Shown one piece after another: positions 34,311 through 43,077 of a DNA stretch of 48,595 nucleotides; the first letter of the stretch is position 1; each line of letters starts with the position of its first letter. Both the position numbers and the translations under genes were made by a program. The stretch comes from an uncultured Eudoraea sp. Its GTDB lineage: Bacteria > Bacteroidota > Bacteroidia > Flavobacteriales > Flavobacteriaceae. Below the pieces are notes generated by a model. It saw only the letters and a list, made by a program, of their open reading frames with translations. It had not been told where the DNA came from and ran no database searches. The stretch is taken from contig NZ_CAMYIP010000111.1 in NCBI RefSeq assembly GCF_947258525.1, forward strand, positions 1 through 48,595. The letters are read 5' to 3'.

Positions 34311-35590
34311 TTAATCAACGACAAACTTTAAACCGGCAGTAATAATTCCTGCACTTAAACCGGTATTTCTTTTGTAATAATTATATTTTAAATCAACACT
34401 TTTTAAACCTACTTTCAACTTGTGTTGTTTTAGGATTATGTTCGTATAATTGATTCCGAAACCATATTGATTTGCATTGTACTCAGAAAGGTCATAGTCT
34501 GAGGTATAGTATATGGAAGTGGAAAGATGTTCGTTATAGGGCGCAAAATAATCTGCCGCCTTTTGGTTGTAAAACCGATACGAAGGATATAAAGTAAATT
34601 TTTGCGTGATCTTTACAGGGAATTCAAGACTTAATGTATTGGAATTTATCCCCCAGTCATCAAAATAATACCTGTAGTACGAGCGTATTACCAGATATTC
34701 ATTAACAAAAAAGTTGAGCCTTCCTCCCAATGCAACTTTAAACCTGGAATCGGGTAAGCGTTCAATGTCATCAGCCAGATGAAAATTATCAATAAAGGAA
34801 TCTGCTATGTCACTAAAGTAAACTCTCTGAAAGGGTGTTGACAGCAAACCTTGTTGCAGTACAAAATCAGTTAAAAAAGTCCCCTGTATATTACGTGAAA
34901 GGATTTGTGATAAACCAATACCCAATGAATAGGAGTTGCGATTTTCGTTCGTTAAAACAGAAAAAGACGGGTTGTAATCAGGATTTCCGGTAATCGTATT
35001 TTCTATAAATAGAAAATCATTTAGACCTCTTCCACCTGGGGCAAAAGGGCGAAGTTCATAGGGGTAGATAATCTTCCATTTATCAAGGAATACATTTGCA
35101 CTAAGCCCTAGTTCAGTATTTTTTTCATTAAACAATCTGGTATAACTGCCTCCAAAGCACTCCATATAGAATTTCTATCATCTGAACTATGACTATAATT
35201 ACCTGTAAGATTAAACCAGGTGTCATCCCGCGAAGCACCAGAGGCAGAGATAAATGGATCTGCAAAACCTTTATCAAATGGATTAATATTACTGGATGAT
35301 GCGGAAGTATATGCAGAAATGCCCGCGTCTACTGTAAGCACGTCATCATCACTTACAGGTATTGATATTATCATAGTTCCCGTAATATCTGTTAATTCTT
35401 CAGTGCCAAGCCCCCCGGTTACCGCAGCATTATTACCATCCTGGTAATAGTAACTAGATAATAGATCAATTTCAGCGGTTTCCAAAACCCTTTTTTTATA
35501 GCCGTCAGGATTTTGATCAGAATTCTGAGCATTACAAATGCAACAGACCATGAAGAGGCAAATAAAAAATAGGGACTTATTTATTGTCAT
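34311..35590 (-). pseudogene. DUF3570 putative outer-membrane protein, frameshifted
   Basis: Two frames together make one DUF3570 protein. The N-terminal part (35590 down to about 35165) has a signal peptide (ends CNAQ), the ETAEIDLLSSYYYQDGNNAAVTGG start and TVDAGISAYTSASSSNINPF, up to SHSSDDRNSIWS. The C-terminal part (from about 35165 to 34311) resumes with FGGSYTRLFNEKNTELGLSANVFLD and runs through alternating barrel-like strands to VD at the end. The second frame is -1 relative to the first. At the join the first frame goes on for only about 15 codons (SALEAVIPDCLMKKILN) to a stop. So there is one indel near 35150-35170. Both halves are otherwise clean, so the lesion is recent or an assembly error. 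DUF3570 proteins are probably outer-membrane barrels; role unknown. Confidence 0.78.
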
Positions 35591-35636
35591 AGTTTTTCTT
35601 AAAAGAATAGCGCATTATATTATGCAATCCGGTTAA

Positions 35637-35849
35637 TTAATTGCATCCGCAACCTCCACCTGTTTTGCCACCATTTGCCCCGGCAGCAGCTTCCCGATAG
35701 GAATGAAAGACTGTAACGTTTCTGTCACACAGTTTTTCCGATAACTCCATATCAGGATCATTAATATTCACTTTTTCATATCCCTTAACCACCACGCAAC
35801 TGTTTAAAAGTATTGGGATACAGACTATAAATGCAATTTTCTTGATCAT
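35637..35849 (-). CDS. DUF4266 small lipoprotein
   Basis: 70 aa. The lipobox is LLNSC (C18), so the mature protein is a lipid-anchored peptide of 53 residues. Its C-terminus is a striking Gly/Ala/Cys tail: HSYREAAAGANGGKTGGGCGCN, here split as YREAAAGANGG and KTGGGCGCN, with C67 and C69, plus C41. That tail is the DUF4266 hallmark as I recall it. Its start overlaps the stop of apbE by four bases (ATGA) and the DUF3570 gene begins 46 bases after it. It could be the flavin- or metal-carrying partner of the operon; this is inference. Confidence 0.85.
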   Translation of the reverse strand: MIKKIAFIVCIPILLNSCVVVKGYEKVNINDPDMELSEKLCDRNVTVFHSYREAAAGANGGKTGGGCGCN

Positions 35850-36832
35850 ATCCTGTCTATTTCTATATTGTCGGAAGTAAACACCTTCCCTTTTTCATCT
35901 ATAATTATACATTCAATTTTAGGCAATTGATTAATTCTGTTTAACCCTGCTTCAATGCCCATGACAAATACAGAAGTTGCAAGCGCATCGGCTAATTCTG
36001 CTTTGGGAGCAAATACTGTTACGCTCAAAATGCCGGTAGAAGGATAACCTGTTCGCGGGTCTATTATATGGGCATAACGCGTACCGTTAAATTGAACAAA
36101 TTTTTCATAGTTGCCTGAAGTTACCACCGCACCGTTAGTAACTGGTAAAATAGCGGCCGCCTTAGTTTTGTTTAGTGGATTCGTGATAGCTACAGTCCAT
36201 TCGTTACCATTGGGTTGTCTGCCCCATGTATTCATATCTCCTGAGGCATTAATAATACCTGCCTGTATATTGTTTTTCTGTAGTAAGGCCTTTGCACGAT
36301 CCGCTGCATATCCCTTTCCTATGGCTCCGAACCCTATTTTCATACCCTTTTCTTTGAGGAAGACAGAGGTATTCTCGGCATCAAGAATGATATCCTGAAA
36401 TCCCACCTTAGAAACAGATAACTTAATTGCCTCATTTGAAGGCATTTTCTTCATACTGCCATCAAATTTCCAGATTTTATCCATAGACGCGTAGCTTATA
36501 TCAAAAGCACCATCGGTTAAAGTTGAAATATTTATCGCCCTGTCTATCAGGCCGTATAGTTCCCGGCTGACTTTAACCGGCTTTATTCCTGCATTTGAGT
36601 TGATTTCAGAAGTTTCGGAATTAGGGTCCCAGGAAGAAATGAGTTTTTCAATTCTTGTAATTTCATTAATGGCGAGGTTTATAGCTTTATCGGCCTCCGT
36701 TGAGTCCTTAACGACAACGGTAATTTGGAAACCACTGCCCATCAGTTTTAAGTTTCTATGGAAAGATTGCTGTGCCCATGCGGGAACAATACTTAAAATA
36801 AGGATCAAAAGTGCAGCTATGTGTTTCGTCAT
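35846..36832 (-). CDS. apbE: FAD:protein FMN transferase (ApbE)
   Basis: 328 aa. ApbE attaches FMN through a phosphoester to a Thr or Ser of target proteins outside the cytoplasmic membrane. Signal peptide 1-20 (ends AWA), so it is exported; it is not an obvious lipoprotein. Conserved parts are intact: MGSGFQITV, FDISYA, GFGAIGKGYAADRA (167-180), INASGDMNTWG, HIIDPRTGYP (255-264), and the metal-binding ADALATSVFVMG (D282, T286). It starts directly after the thioredoxin stop (no gap) and overlaps DUF4266. No NQR/RNF subunit is in this window, so its target may be encoded in this operon. Confidence 0.93.
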   Translation of the reverse strand: MTKHIAALLILILSIVPAWAQQSFHRNLKLMGSGFQITVVVKDSTEADKAINLAINEITRIEKLISSWDPNSETSEINSNAGIKPVKVSRELYGLIDRAINISTLTDGAFDISYASMDKIWKFDGSMKKMPSNEAIKLSVSKVGFQDIILDAENTSVFLKEKGMKIGFGAIGKGYAADRAKALLQKNNIQAGIINASGDMNTWGRQPNGNEWTVAITNPLNKTKAAAILPVTNGAVVTSGNYEKFVQFNGTRYAHIIDPRTGYPSTGILSVTVFAPKAELADALATSVFVMGIEAGLNRINQLPKIECIIIDEKGKVFTSDNIEIDRI

Positions 36833-37270
36833 TTACTCGGAAAAAGATTCTAATAAATCGATATATTCTTTTACAGATATATTTTTATATCCTGTTTGTC
36901 CCAATACTTTACCATCTTTATCCAGAACAACGACCAAGGGAAAATATCCATTGCGATTATAGGTCTCTGCTAACTTCTCATTTTTATTTTTTTGTTCAAG
37001 CGGGAGCCTATTTTGCTTTTTACGAGGGAAATCTGCCAGTAACATCACAAATTTATCGGAAGCATATTCCTGGAATTCTTCACTACTCCATATTCGTTTG
37101 TCAAGTTTTATACAAGGGGCACACCAATCTGATCCCTGAAATACCAAGATTATACTTTTATTCCCGGCTCTAGACATTTCTTTCGCTACGGCCAGATCAG
37201 TTTGCCAATCCTGGGCAAAAATCATTCCCGTTCCCAGGAATATTGCAAAAAGTACATTTTGTATTTTCAT
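36833..37270 (-). CDS. Exported thioredoxin-fold protein
   Basis: 145 aa. Signal peptide 1-20 (ends FAQ). A thioredoxin fold with a CAPC active site in FQGSDWCAPCIKLD (C50, C53), and a cis-proline region GYFPLVVVLDKDGKVLG. This SDWC-x2-C type resembles DsbD-gamma/thioredoxin-like proteins that keep periplasmic thiols reduced or make disulfides. It is the first gene of the operon with apbE, DUF4266 and DUF3570, touching apbE with no intergenic base. The cysteine-rich tail of DUF4266 is a natural candidate partner (inference). Confidence 0.9.
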   Translation of the reverse strand: MKIQNVLFAIFLGTGMIFAQDWQTDLAVAKEMSRAGNKSIILVFQGSDWCAPCIKLDKRIWSSEEFQEYASDKFVMLLADFPRKKQNRLPLEQKNKNEKLAETYNRNGYFPLVVVLDKDGKVLGQTGYKNISVKEYIDLLESFSE

Positions 37271-37399
37271 ATGTTACACTAACGTATATTTTAAAGAATT
37301 CGTATTAGCATTTACACAGGCAGGAGCGCCTTTTTCATTGGTCATCAGGCATTTTTCAATCGTAATCTAAAATCTGGCCAAAGAAAACTTCTAAATCTG

Positions 37400-37963
37400 T
37401 TATTCTCCCGCGACTTGTCTTAATAATTCATCGGTTCTGATAACTGTGGCAAATTCGTTATGCAAACTGGCCAATTCAATATCATGAATGGTTTCAGCCT
37501 TGAATTTAGTTCCATCAGGACCCACTTTATCAAAAGTAGCCGTAGCATCTGAAACCAAAAAGGTTTTATATCCCAAATTACCCGCCATTCTTGCGCTGCT
37601 AGATACACAATGATCTGTAGTAAGTCCAACTATTACCAATTTGCTTATTCCCAGCAAATCCAATTGTTGTCTTAAATCTGTACCTATAAAAGCACTATTC
37701 ACCTGTTTTTCTATAATTGATTCATTTGCCAGGGGCTTAACAATATCTTTGAATTCGTTGCCCGGTTGGCCCGGTATGAGCGGTGAATCGGAATTAGTGG
37801 AATTATGTTTAATATGAAAGATAGGAAACTTTTGATTTCTCCAGAAGTCCAGGATTCTTTTGGCATTGGCTTCTGCCTGCAGATTATTTCTGTGGCCACC
37901 ATAATAGTCAATTTCATCCAGACCTTTTTGAATATCGATAAGAAGTAATGCCGTGTTGCTCAT
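37400..37963 (-). CDS. Isochorismatase-family cysteine hydrolase
   Basis: 187 aa. The fold and triad of the isochorismatase/nicotinamidase family are complete: D10 in LLLIDIQKG, K86 in IEKQVNSAF, and the nucleophile C119 in GLTTDHCVSSSARM. Cytoplasmic, no signal peptide. The metal-binding DxHxxH of nicotinamidases is not obvious, so it is more likely a general amidohydrolase of the family than PncA. It lies 26 bases after modC on the same strand and may be read from the mod transcript, although no functional link is apparent. Confidence 0.87.
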   Translation of the reverse strand: MSNTALLLIDIQKGLDEIDYYGGHRNNLQAEANAKRILDFWRNQKFPIFHIKHNSTNSDSPLIPGQPGNEFKDIVKPLANESIIEKQVNSAFIGTDLRQQLDLLGISKLVIVGLTTDHCVSSSARMAGNLGYKTFLVSDATATFDKVGPDGTKFKAETIHDIELASLHNEFATVIRTDELLRQVAGE

Positions 37964-37989
37964 TCGAATTTGTAAAAATTTTGACCTAA

Positions 37990-38874
37990 CTATTCTTGGA
38001 TTTTATAAAGAATAGGATTGAAAGCTTTAGACGCCACCATCACTTTGTCGCCAACCTTAAGGGTTTGCATTTCAGATTTATTGGCAATTACTTTAACTAC
38101 ATTGTTTTGTATTAAAACAGAAACAATTAAGACAACGTCCTGGGGTTCTATCTTTAATATTTCTCCGGTAAATTTGAATTTACCGCTGATTTTTTGGTTA
38201 GAAAAGATCTCACTCGGAATACCTTGTCTCACAATTTTGCCTTGTTCAAGCACAAAAACCCGGTCAGACAGTTTCATGATCTCACCAATATCATGGCTTA
38301 CCAATATCGTTGTTAAATTGTATTCTTTATGAATTCTTGTGATATAATCCTGGAGTTTCAACCTGATTTTATAATCCAGTGCGGCAAGTGGTTCATCCAA
38401 TAAAAGAACATCGGGTTTGCGAACAAGAGCTCTCGAAAGGGCTACACGTTGTTGTTGGCCACCGGACAGGGTTTGTGGTTTTCTGTTTTGAAGATCGCCA
38501 AGTTCCATCATCTCTATAAGTTCTGTTATCACCTTTTTATTCTGTCCTTTGCCAGATGCAAACTCCAGATTTTGTAATACGCTCATATTTGGAAATAAGG
38601 CATAATCCTGAAAAACGTAACCTATATTCCTCTTCTGAGGTGCCAAAAAGATTTTGTTTTTAGTGTCAATCCAACTGACTTCATTTATCGTTATTTCTCC
38701 TTTATCAGGTTTTAAAAGGCCGGCAAGTATTCTTAAAGTTGATGTTTTTCCTGCACCAGATTCACCATACAGCGTTACCAATTCCCCTTTCTTAATTTGG
38801 CATTGAATATGAAAGTTCATTTCACTGTCAAAGGCGCGTAATTTTTTATGAACGTCTATTTTAATCATTTCCAA
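37990..38874 (-). CDS. modC: Molybdate ABC transporter ATP-binding protein
   Basis: 294 aa ATPase of the molybdate/tungstate importer. Walker A YGESGAGKTST (36-46), Q-loop GYVFQDYALFPNMSV, signature LSGGQQQRVALSRAL, Walker B VLLLDEPLAALD, H-loop LVSHD. The C-terminal 70 residues form a TOBE/Mop domain (VSVLIQNNVVKVIANKSEMQTLKVGDKVMV cut short), which may sense oxyanion. It overlaps modB by 10 bases. Together with modB and modA this makes a full importer. Confidence 0.93.
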   Translation of the reverse strand: MEMIKIDVHKKLRAFDSEMNFHIQCQIKKGELVTLYGESGAGKTSTLRILAGLLKPDKGEITINEVSWIDTKNKIFLAPQKRNIGYVFQDYALFPNMSVLQNLEFASGKGQNKKVITELIEMMELGDLQNRKPQTLSGGQQQRVALSRALVRKPDVLLLDEPLAALDYKIRLKLQDYITRIHKEYNLTTILVSHDIGEIMKLSDRVFVLEQGKIVRQGIPSEIFSNQKISGKFKFTGEILKIEPQDVVLIVSVLIQNNVVKVIANKSEMQTLKVGDKVMVASKAFNPILYKIQE

Positions 38875-39536
38875 AAGCGCTTTAGATACCCCCCGTTAAT
38901 TAAATAGACCATAAGCAAAATACAAAAGGTAATAACAAACAGTACTGTAGCATAGAAATTAGCCGCACTATAGTTCATAGCTTCCACTTCGTCATATATG
39001 GCAATGGATGCAACTTTGGTTCTACCCGGAATACTACCACCTATCATAAGTACTACCCCAAATTCACCCACGGTATGGGCAAAAGCAAGTACAATTCCTG
39101 TTAATAATGAAGCTTTACAATTGGGTAAGAGTACTTTGAACAATGTTGTCCATTTAGATTTTCCCATTACCTGTGAAGCCTCCGTCAATGAATGTGGCAG
39201 AATACTCAGGCCAGATTGAATAGGGTGCACCATAAAAGGCAAACTGTAGATTATAGAGGCTACAACAAGTCCGCCAAACGAGAATACGAGTTTAATCCCA
39301 AGCCATTCATTTATCCAATTGCCAAATGCGTTACCCGGGCTGAATGCTAAAAGGAAATAAAATCCAAGCACTGTAGGCGGTAATACGAGGGGCATACTGA
39401 CCAGCGTTTCTATAAGGGGTTTAGACCTGGATTTCGTATTAACCATCCAGTATGCCAGAGGCACCGAAATAATCAAAAGAATTACCGTAGTAACAAAAGC
39501 TAGTTTAAAGGTGATTAAGAGTGGATCCCAATTCAT
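38865..39536 (-). CDS. modB: Molybdate ABC transporter permease
   Basis: 223 aa, five or six membrane helices. The EAA loop that docks onto ModC reads EASQVMGKSKWTTLFKVLLPN, and the helix pair with LVSMPLVLPPTVLGFYFL and FAHTVGEFGVVLMIGG is characteristic of ModB. The start overlaps the di-Mop gene's stop by one base and its end overlaps modC by 10 bases, so all are translated together. The ModB dimer forms the pore across the inner membrane. Confidence 0.93.
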   Translation of the reverse strand: MNWDPLLITFKLAFVTTVILLIISVPLAYWMVNTKSRSKPLIETLVSMPLVLPPTVLGFYFLLAFSPGNAFGNWINEWLGIKLVFSFGGLVVASIIYSLPFMVHPIQSGLSILPHSLTEASQVMGKSKWTTLFKVLLPNCKASLLTGIVLAFAHTVGEFGVVLMIGGSIPGRTKVASIAIYDEVEAMNYSAANFYATVLFVITFCILLMVYLINGGYLKRFWK

Positions 39537-39937
39537 TATTCAGATAACATTATTTCATTAGTCTTAACCATAGCGCATACTGTTAGTTCTTCTTTTAAAC
39601 TAAGTTGATCTACCGCATTGGTGGTAATAATGGAACTGATATCACCTGCCGGGGTATTTATAATTATATTACTTAATAACTGACCACGTTCAACACGCTT
39701 AATTTCTCCTCTAATCTGGTTTTGAAGACTTATTAAATGCTTTATATCTTTTCCAATAACAACTTCAGTTTCCTTAAACAAAACCTTAACCAAATGGCCT
39801 TCGCTAAGATAAGATGCAGTTTCGGGAGTTTCAATGATAACAGCCTTAAACAATATTTCATCAGAAAGCGCTACGGTTACGAGTGACAAACTGCCATTTA
39901 CCTGAACTTCCTTAATATGACCTTTTAAGCTATTCAT
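39536..39937 (-). CDS. Di-Mop (TOBE) oxyanion-binding protein
   Basis: 133 aa, no signal peptide. Two tandem Mop/TOBE domains are seen: residues about 1-64 (MNSLKGHIKEVQVNGSLSLVTVALSD, then GHLVKVLFKETEVVIGKD) and about 70-133 (QNQIRGEIKRVERGQLLSNIIIN, then LSLKEELTVCAMVKTNEIML). Each begins with the N-x-[LI]-x-G pattern of molbindins. No DNA-binding domain is attached, so it is not a ModE repressor. It overlaps modA (8 bases) and modB (1 base), so it sits inside the importer operon. A cytoplasmic molybdate store or buffer is the likely role. Confidence 0.85.
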   Translation of the reverse strand: MNSLKGHIKEVQVNGSLSLVTVALSDEILFKAVIIETPETASYLSEGHLVKVLFKETEVVIGKDIKHLISLQNQIRGEIKRVERGQLLSNIIINTPAGDISSIITTNAVDQLSLKEELTVCAMVKTNEIMLSE

Positions 39938-40706
39938 CTACCGAATATCCGAAATCTTTTAATATAATCCTGGCCTCATTGGAGAAAAGAAAATTATAAA
40001 ATTTATTAGCATTATGATTATTTCCTTCAGATTGTTTTATGACCACTGCACCCTGTGAAATTGGTTTATAATCAGTATCATTCACCAAAATCCATTTACC
40101 CTTACCCTTCATTTCTGGTGCCAGAACCACGGATTGTGCTGTAAACCCAATTTCGGCCGATTCAGAATAAATAAATTGATTGGTTTGGCCAATACTTTCA
40201 CCGTATACCAATTTATTTTTAAGACGGTCTAAAAGCGCATGTTTTTCCAGTACTTCTACCGCTGCTTGTCCATAGGGTGCTGTTTTGGGATTTGCCAGTG
40301 CAATGTGATTAATAGAAGAATCATTCAGTTTTGCCATTGATAGTGGTAGCTCGTCAACCATGGTCCATAGTACTAATTTTCCATAGGCATAGATCTCAGG
40401 TGGAGCCGTTGTTAAACCCTTATCATACAGCTTCGTAGGGTATTTCATATCAGCCGATACAAAAACATCAAATGGGGCACCTTCCATGATTTGAGCCGTA
40501 TGTTTACCCGAAGATCCTAAAATTAATTGACAGGGAATACCAGTCTTTTCTATAAATTTTTCTGTAATAGGTCCCAGAGCATATTGCATATTTGCAGAGG
40601 CTGCTATTGTAACTTTAGATGATTCCTTCGTTGCACCATTACAAGAAATAATAAGCGTTAAAAATAGAATTGAAATACGACTTAATCCCTTGTTTTTAAT
40701 TTGCAT
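39930..40706 (-). CDS. modA: Molybdate-binding lipoprotein ModA
   Basis: 258 aa. The leader ends in a lipobox (LIISC, C22), so the binding protein is lipid-anchored. The type D oxyanion-binding fold starts VTIAASANMQYALGPITEKF, then LILGSSGKHTAQIMEGAPFDVFVSAD, in which the Ser residues that hold molybdate (the SAN and SSG serines) are present, and ends with a GAVVIKQSEGN segment (close to the A-Y/V motif). First gene of the mod operon. A good -7 (TAATTTTC) and TTG at 19 bases lie just upstream. Confidence 0.93.
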   Translation of the reverse strand: MQIKNKGLSRISILFLTLIISCNGATKESSKVTIAASANMQYALGPITEKFIEKTGIPCQLILGSSGKHTAQIMEGAPFDVFVSADMKYPTKLYDKGLTTAPPEIYAYGKLVLWTMVDELPLSMAKLNDSSINHIALANPKTAPYGQAAVEVLEKHALLDRLKNKLVYGESIGQTNQFIYSESAEIGFTAQSVVLAPEMKGKGKWILVNDTDYKPISQGAVVIKQSEGNNHNANKFYNFLFSNEARIILKDFGYSVDE

Positions 40707-40715
40707 TTTGTTTTA

Positions 40716-40745
40716 GAAAATTATCATACTATTAGCAATCACCAA
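40716..40745 (-). promoter_or_regulatory. Possible promoter of the mod operon
   Basis: On the minus strand TTG (40745-40743), 19-base spacer, TAATTTTC (40723-40716), seven of eight matches to TAnnTTTG. Transcription would begin close to the ATG at 40706. Confidence 0.4.
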
Positions 40746-40771
40746 CTGCCGATTTTTGTAATGGTCGTCCT

Positions 40772-41536
40772 TTAAAATTCCAACTCCGCATAGGTTACCT
40801 CTTTAGTGATCTCTCGAATATTACCGGGATATTCTTTACCCCTGAGACGGCTAACAGTATGAGCTTTTAGTTGGTCTTCCGGATAGGATTGAATTAATTC
40901 CTGAATAGTTTTTTTATCTAACTCGTCCTCTATATGCTCAAGCCATTTATCCGCCAATTCATCGGGAAGTATTAGTGGCATTCGGGGTCCTGCTGCCCTC
41001 GGATTGTTATGGATCCTGGTCATCATGGCATTGCCCTTTGTTGTAACAATAGTAAAAGTATTTATAAATTCCCCTGTTTCAGGATCTGCCCATTCGCTCC
41101 AGAGTCCAGCCAGGGCCATTGGTTCGCCATCTTTTCTACTTAAATAAAAAGGATAAGTTTTCCCTCTAAAATGATGATGTTCATAAAATCCATCTACATA
41201 AATAATACATCTTTTGTTTTTGGCGGAATTACGAAAAGAAGGTTTTTCAAAAATGGTTTCCCCTCTGGCATTAAGTGTTTTGTTCCAGAGATTTCTAAGT
41301 TGTGTTTTATCTTTCACCCAAAATGGTACCAGACCCCAGGTTGCAAGAGTTGGCTCATATGGCGAACTATCGGGATAAATAAATAATTTTGGGTGATTAA
41401 AGCCCGATACATGATAGAGTGGCAGATCTGACAAGGGCGCTAGTTTTTCAATGATTTCTTCAATAGCCTGCTCATTGCCATAATGCCTTGCTCTCTTTAA
41501 CTGAGCTTCCAAACTTGCCTTGATATCATAACACAT
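40772..41536 (-). CDS. SRAP (YedK/HMCES) abasic-site protein
   Basis: 254 aa. It covalently traps abasic sites in single-stranded DNA. The initiator Met is followed by the catalytic C2 (MCYDIKAS). N89 in TLNARGET, E119 in DGFYEHHHF and H176 in MMTRIHNNPRAAGPRMPL match the known active site. Compared with E. coli YedK, the HxRMP segment has an insert of several residues (HNNPRAAGPRMP), which I think is shared by many Bacteroidetes. Stand-alone gene, divergent from nothing and likely regulated on its own. The role in the SOS response is by family only. Confidence 0.93.
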   Translation of the reverse strand: MCYDIKASLEAQLKRARHYGNEQAIEEIIEKLAPLSDLPLYHVSGFNHPKLFIYPDSSPYEPTLATWGLVPFWVKDKTQLRNLWNKTLNARGETIFEKPSFRNSAKNKRCIIYVDGFYEHHHFRGKTYPFYLSRKDGEPMALAGLWSEWADPETGEFINTFTIVTTKGNAMMTRIHNNPRAAGPRMPLILPDELADKWLEHIEDELDKKTIQELIQSYPEDQLKAHTVSRLRGKEYPGNIREITKEVTYAELEF

Positions 41537-41630
41537 ATTTAAATTTAAGAAATAATGTTTAATAAAGCAGTTGTGTATGTATGGAAAGGGAACTTACCAT
41601 ATGCCAGGTAAAGGATACACCATTGTACTG

Positions 41631-43028
41631 TTATAATGGCATATAGACAAGCAATAGTGACTGAATGATAAAAAACAAAATAAATGGAATAACAAAGAAA
41701 CCCATAATATCTCTTGCCTGCAATTTGGTCCCGGCTGCCATAACTGGAAAAATAATAAGCAGGTAAAAAGGTTGAAGGGCATTACTAAGGCTTTCACCAT
41801 AGGCAATAGCCATTGATGCTCTTGCTATCATAGCGGTAACTTCAGATTCACCTAATCCTGCTCCCAAATCTTTAACCACATTAATAATGCTGGGACCAAT
41901 TACTGCAAACTCACCTCCTGCAGAGGGGATTGCAAAATTTACCAAACCACCAGAAACATAAGCTAAAAACGGATAATTGGTCATTGTGGCAAATGATGCC
42001 TGAATTTCCCCAATTTTGTCGCCCAGACCTGTTGAAAACATAATTCCCATGATACCTGCATAAAATGGATATTGAAATAGTATTCCGGAAATATTGCTGC
42101 TCGCACGTTTCATGGAAATGCTATAGCGCAGAGGTGTTTTGTGCAGAAATAATCCGAGTATCAAAAACATGAAGATGATAATGTTAAAATTAAGATCAAA
42201 ACCATTTTGGTAGAAGTAATGGCCGATATATATAAAGCCAAAAATTGAAATTGTGACCTGCAAAAAAGCACTATTATTCAAAATGTCTGAGACTGCCTTG
42301 AAAGGCAATTTGTAGGAATCCGCCTCTGCTTTTACAGAAGATTCCTTTTGTGGATTGTCCAGGATCAAAAGATCAGATAATTCTTTTTGTTTGCTGTTTT
42401 TTGGGATTAAAGTGAAAAATAATAATGGACTTACTACAACAAATAACAGAATCATAACCAGGTTGAGTGAAGACCCCAAGGTATATGCAGTTGGTATTAA
42501 TTCTGAAAGAATTCCCGCTTCAATCAAGAAGTTATCTTCGGTATTTAATAAAAGGGCAATAGAACTGGAAGCCCCGGCAACCCAACTACCCATGCCAAAA
42601 TAAACACAGGCAATAAGGAAAGGATAATTTAATCCCTTCACTCTTACTGCCAATTCCCTGGCCAAAATGGCTACAATGACGATCATTCCGAAACTGATCA
42701 GGGAAAACAACGCACTGGATATCAGTACAAATAAATAAACCTGCCCGGGAGTATTAATAAAACGCGCTATCCAATTTATTCCTTTTGCAATGGGATCGGA
42801 TTGTGCTATACTATAGGCTGTCACAATAACCAGAATAATCTGCATTCCAAAGGCCAATAAGGACCAAAAGCCATCATACCAGCCACTTAGCACATTCATA
42901 AGCGAGGCATCGGTCCAAATAAGAGCCATAAAACCAGTGAACAACGTGAGGAGCAATGCAAAAACATAAGCACTGGGCATGTATCTTATAAAAAGATCAG
43001 TAAAAATTTTTCCCAGTGTTGAAATCAT
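41631..43028 (-). CDS. atoE: AtoE-type short-chain fatty acid transporter
   Basis: 465 aa, about twelve membrane segments, similar in pattern to E. coli AtoE: start MISTLGKIFTDLFIRYMPSAY, then GFWSLLAFGMQI, KTPLRYSISMKRASSN, GILFQYPFYAGIMGIM, and LVNFAIPSAGGEFAVIGPSII with the SxGGxxxxxGP motif. It should import acetoacetate or short-chain fatty acids. No CoA transferase or thiolase gene is adjacent here. A 14-bp perfect palindrome lies 50 bases upstream. Confidence 0.88.
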   Translation of the reverse strand: MISTLGKIFTDLFIRYMPSAYVFALLLTLFTGFMALIWTDASLMNVLSGWYDGFWSLLAFGMQIILVIVTAYSIAQSDPIAKGINWIARFINTPGQVYLFVLISSALFSLISFGMIVIVAILARELAVRVKGLNYPFLIACVYFGMGSWVAGASSSIALLLNTEDNFLIEAGILSELIPTAYTLGSSLNLVMILLFVVVSPLLFFTLIPKNSKQKELSDLLILDNPQKESSVKAEADSYKLPFKAVSDILNNSAFLQVTISIFGFIYIGHYFYQNGFDLNFNIIIFMFLILGLFLHKTPLRYSISMKRASSNISGILFQYPFYAGIMGIMFSTGLGDKIGEIQASFATMTNYPFLAYVSGGLVNFAIPSAGGEFAVIGPSIINVVKDLGAGLGESEVTAMIARASMAIAYGESLSNALQPFYLLIIFPVMAAGTKLQARDIMGFFVIPFILFFIIQSLLLVYMPL

Positions 43029-43077
43029 TTAATTGGCCTATAAAGTCTGTATGGTTAACAAAAGAACTGTTCTACTT

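Noticed and set aside
35121-35129. A run of seven A (minus strand) near the DUF3570 frame break, as a programmed slip site
   Set aside because: The homologous segment FGGSYTRLFNEKN lies before the run in the second frame, so slipping at the run could not restore it. The break is upstream at about 35150-35170.
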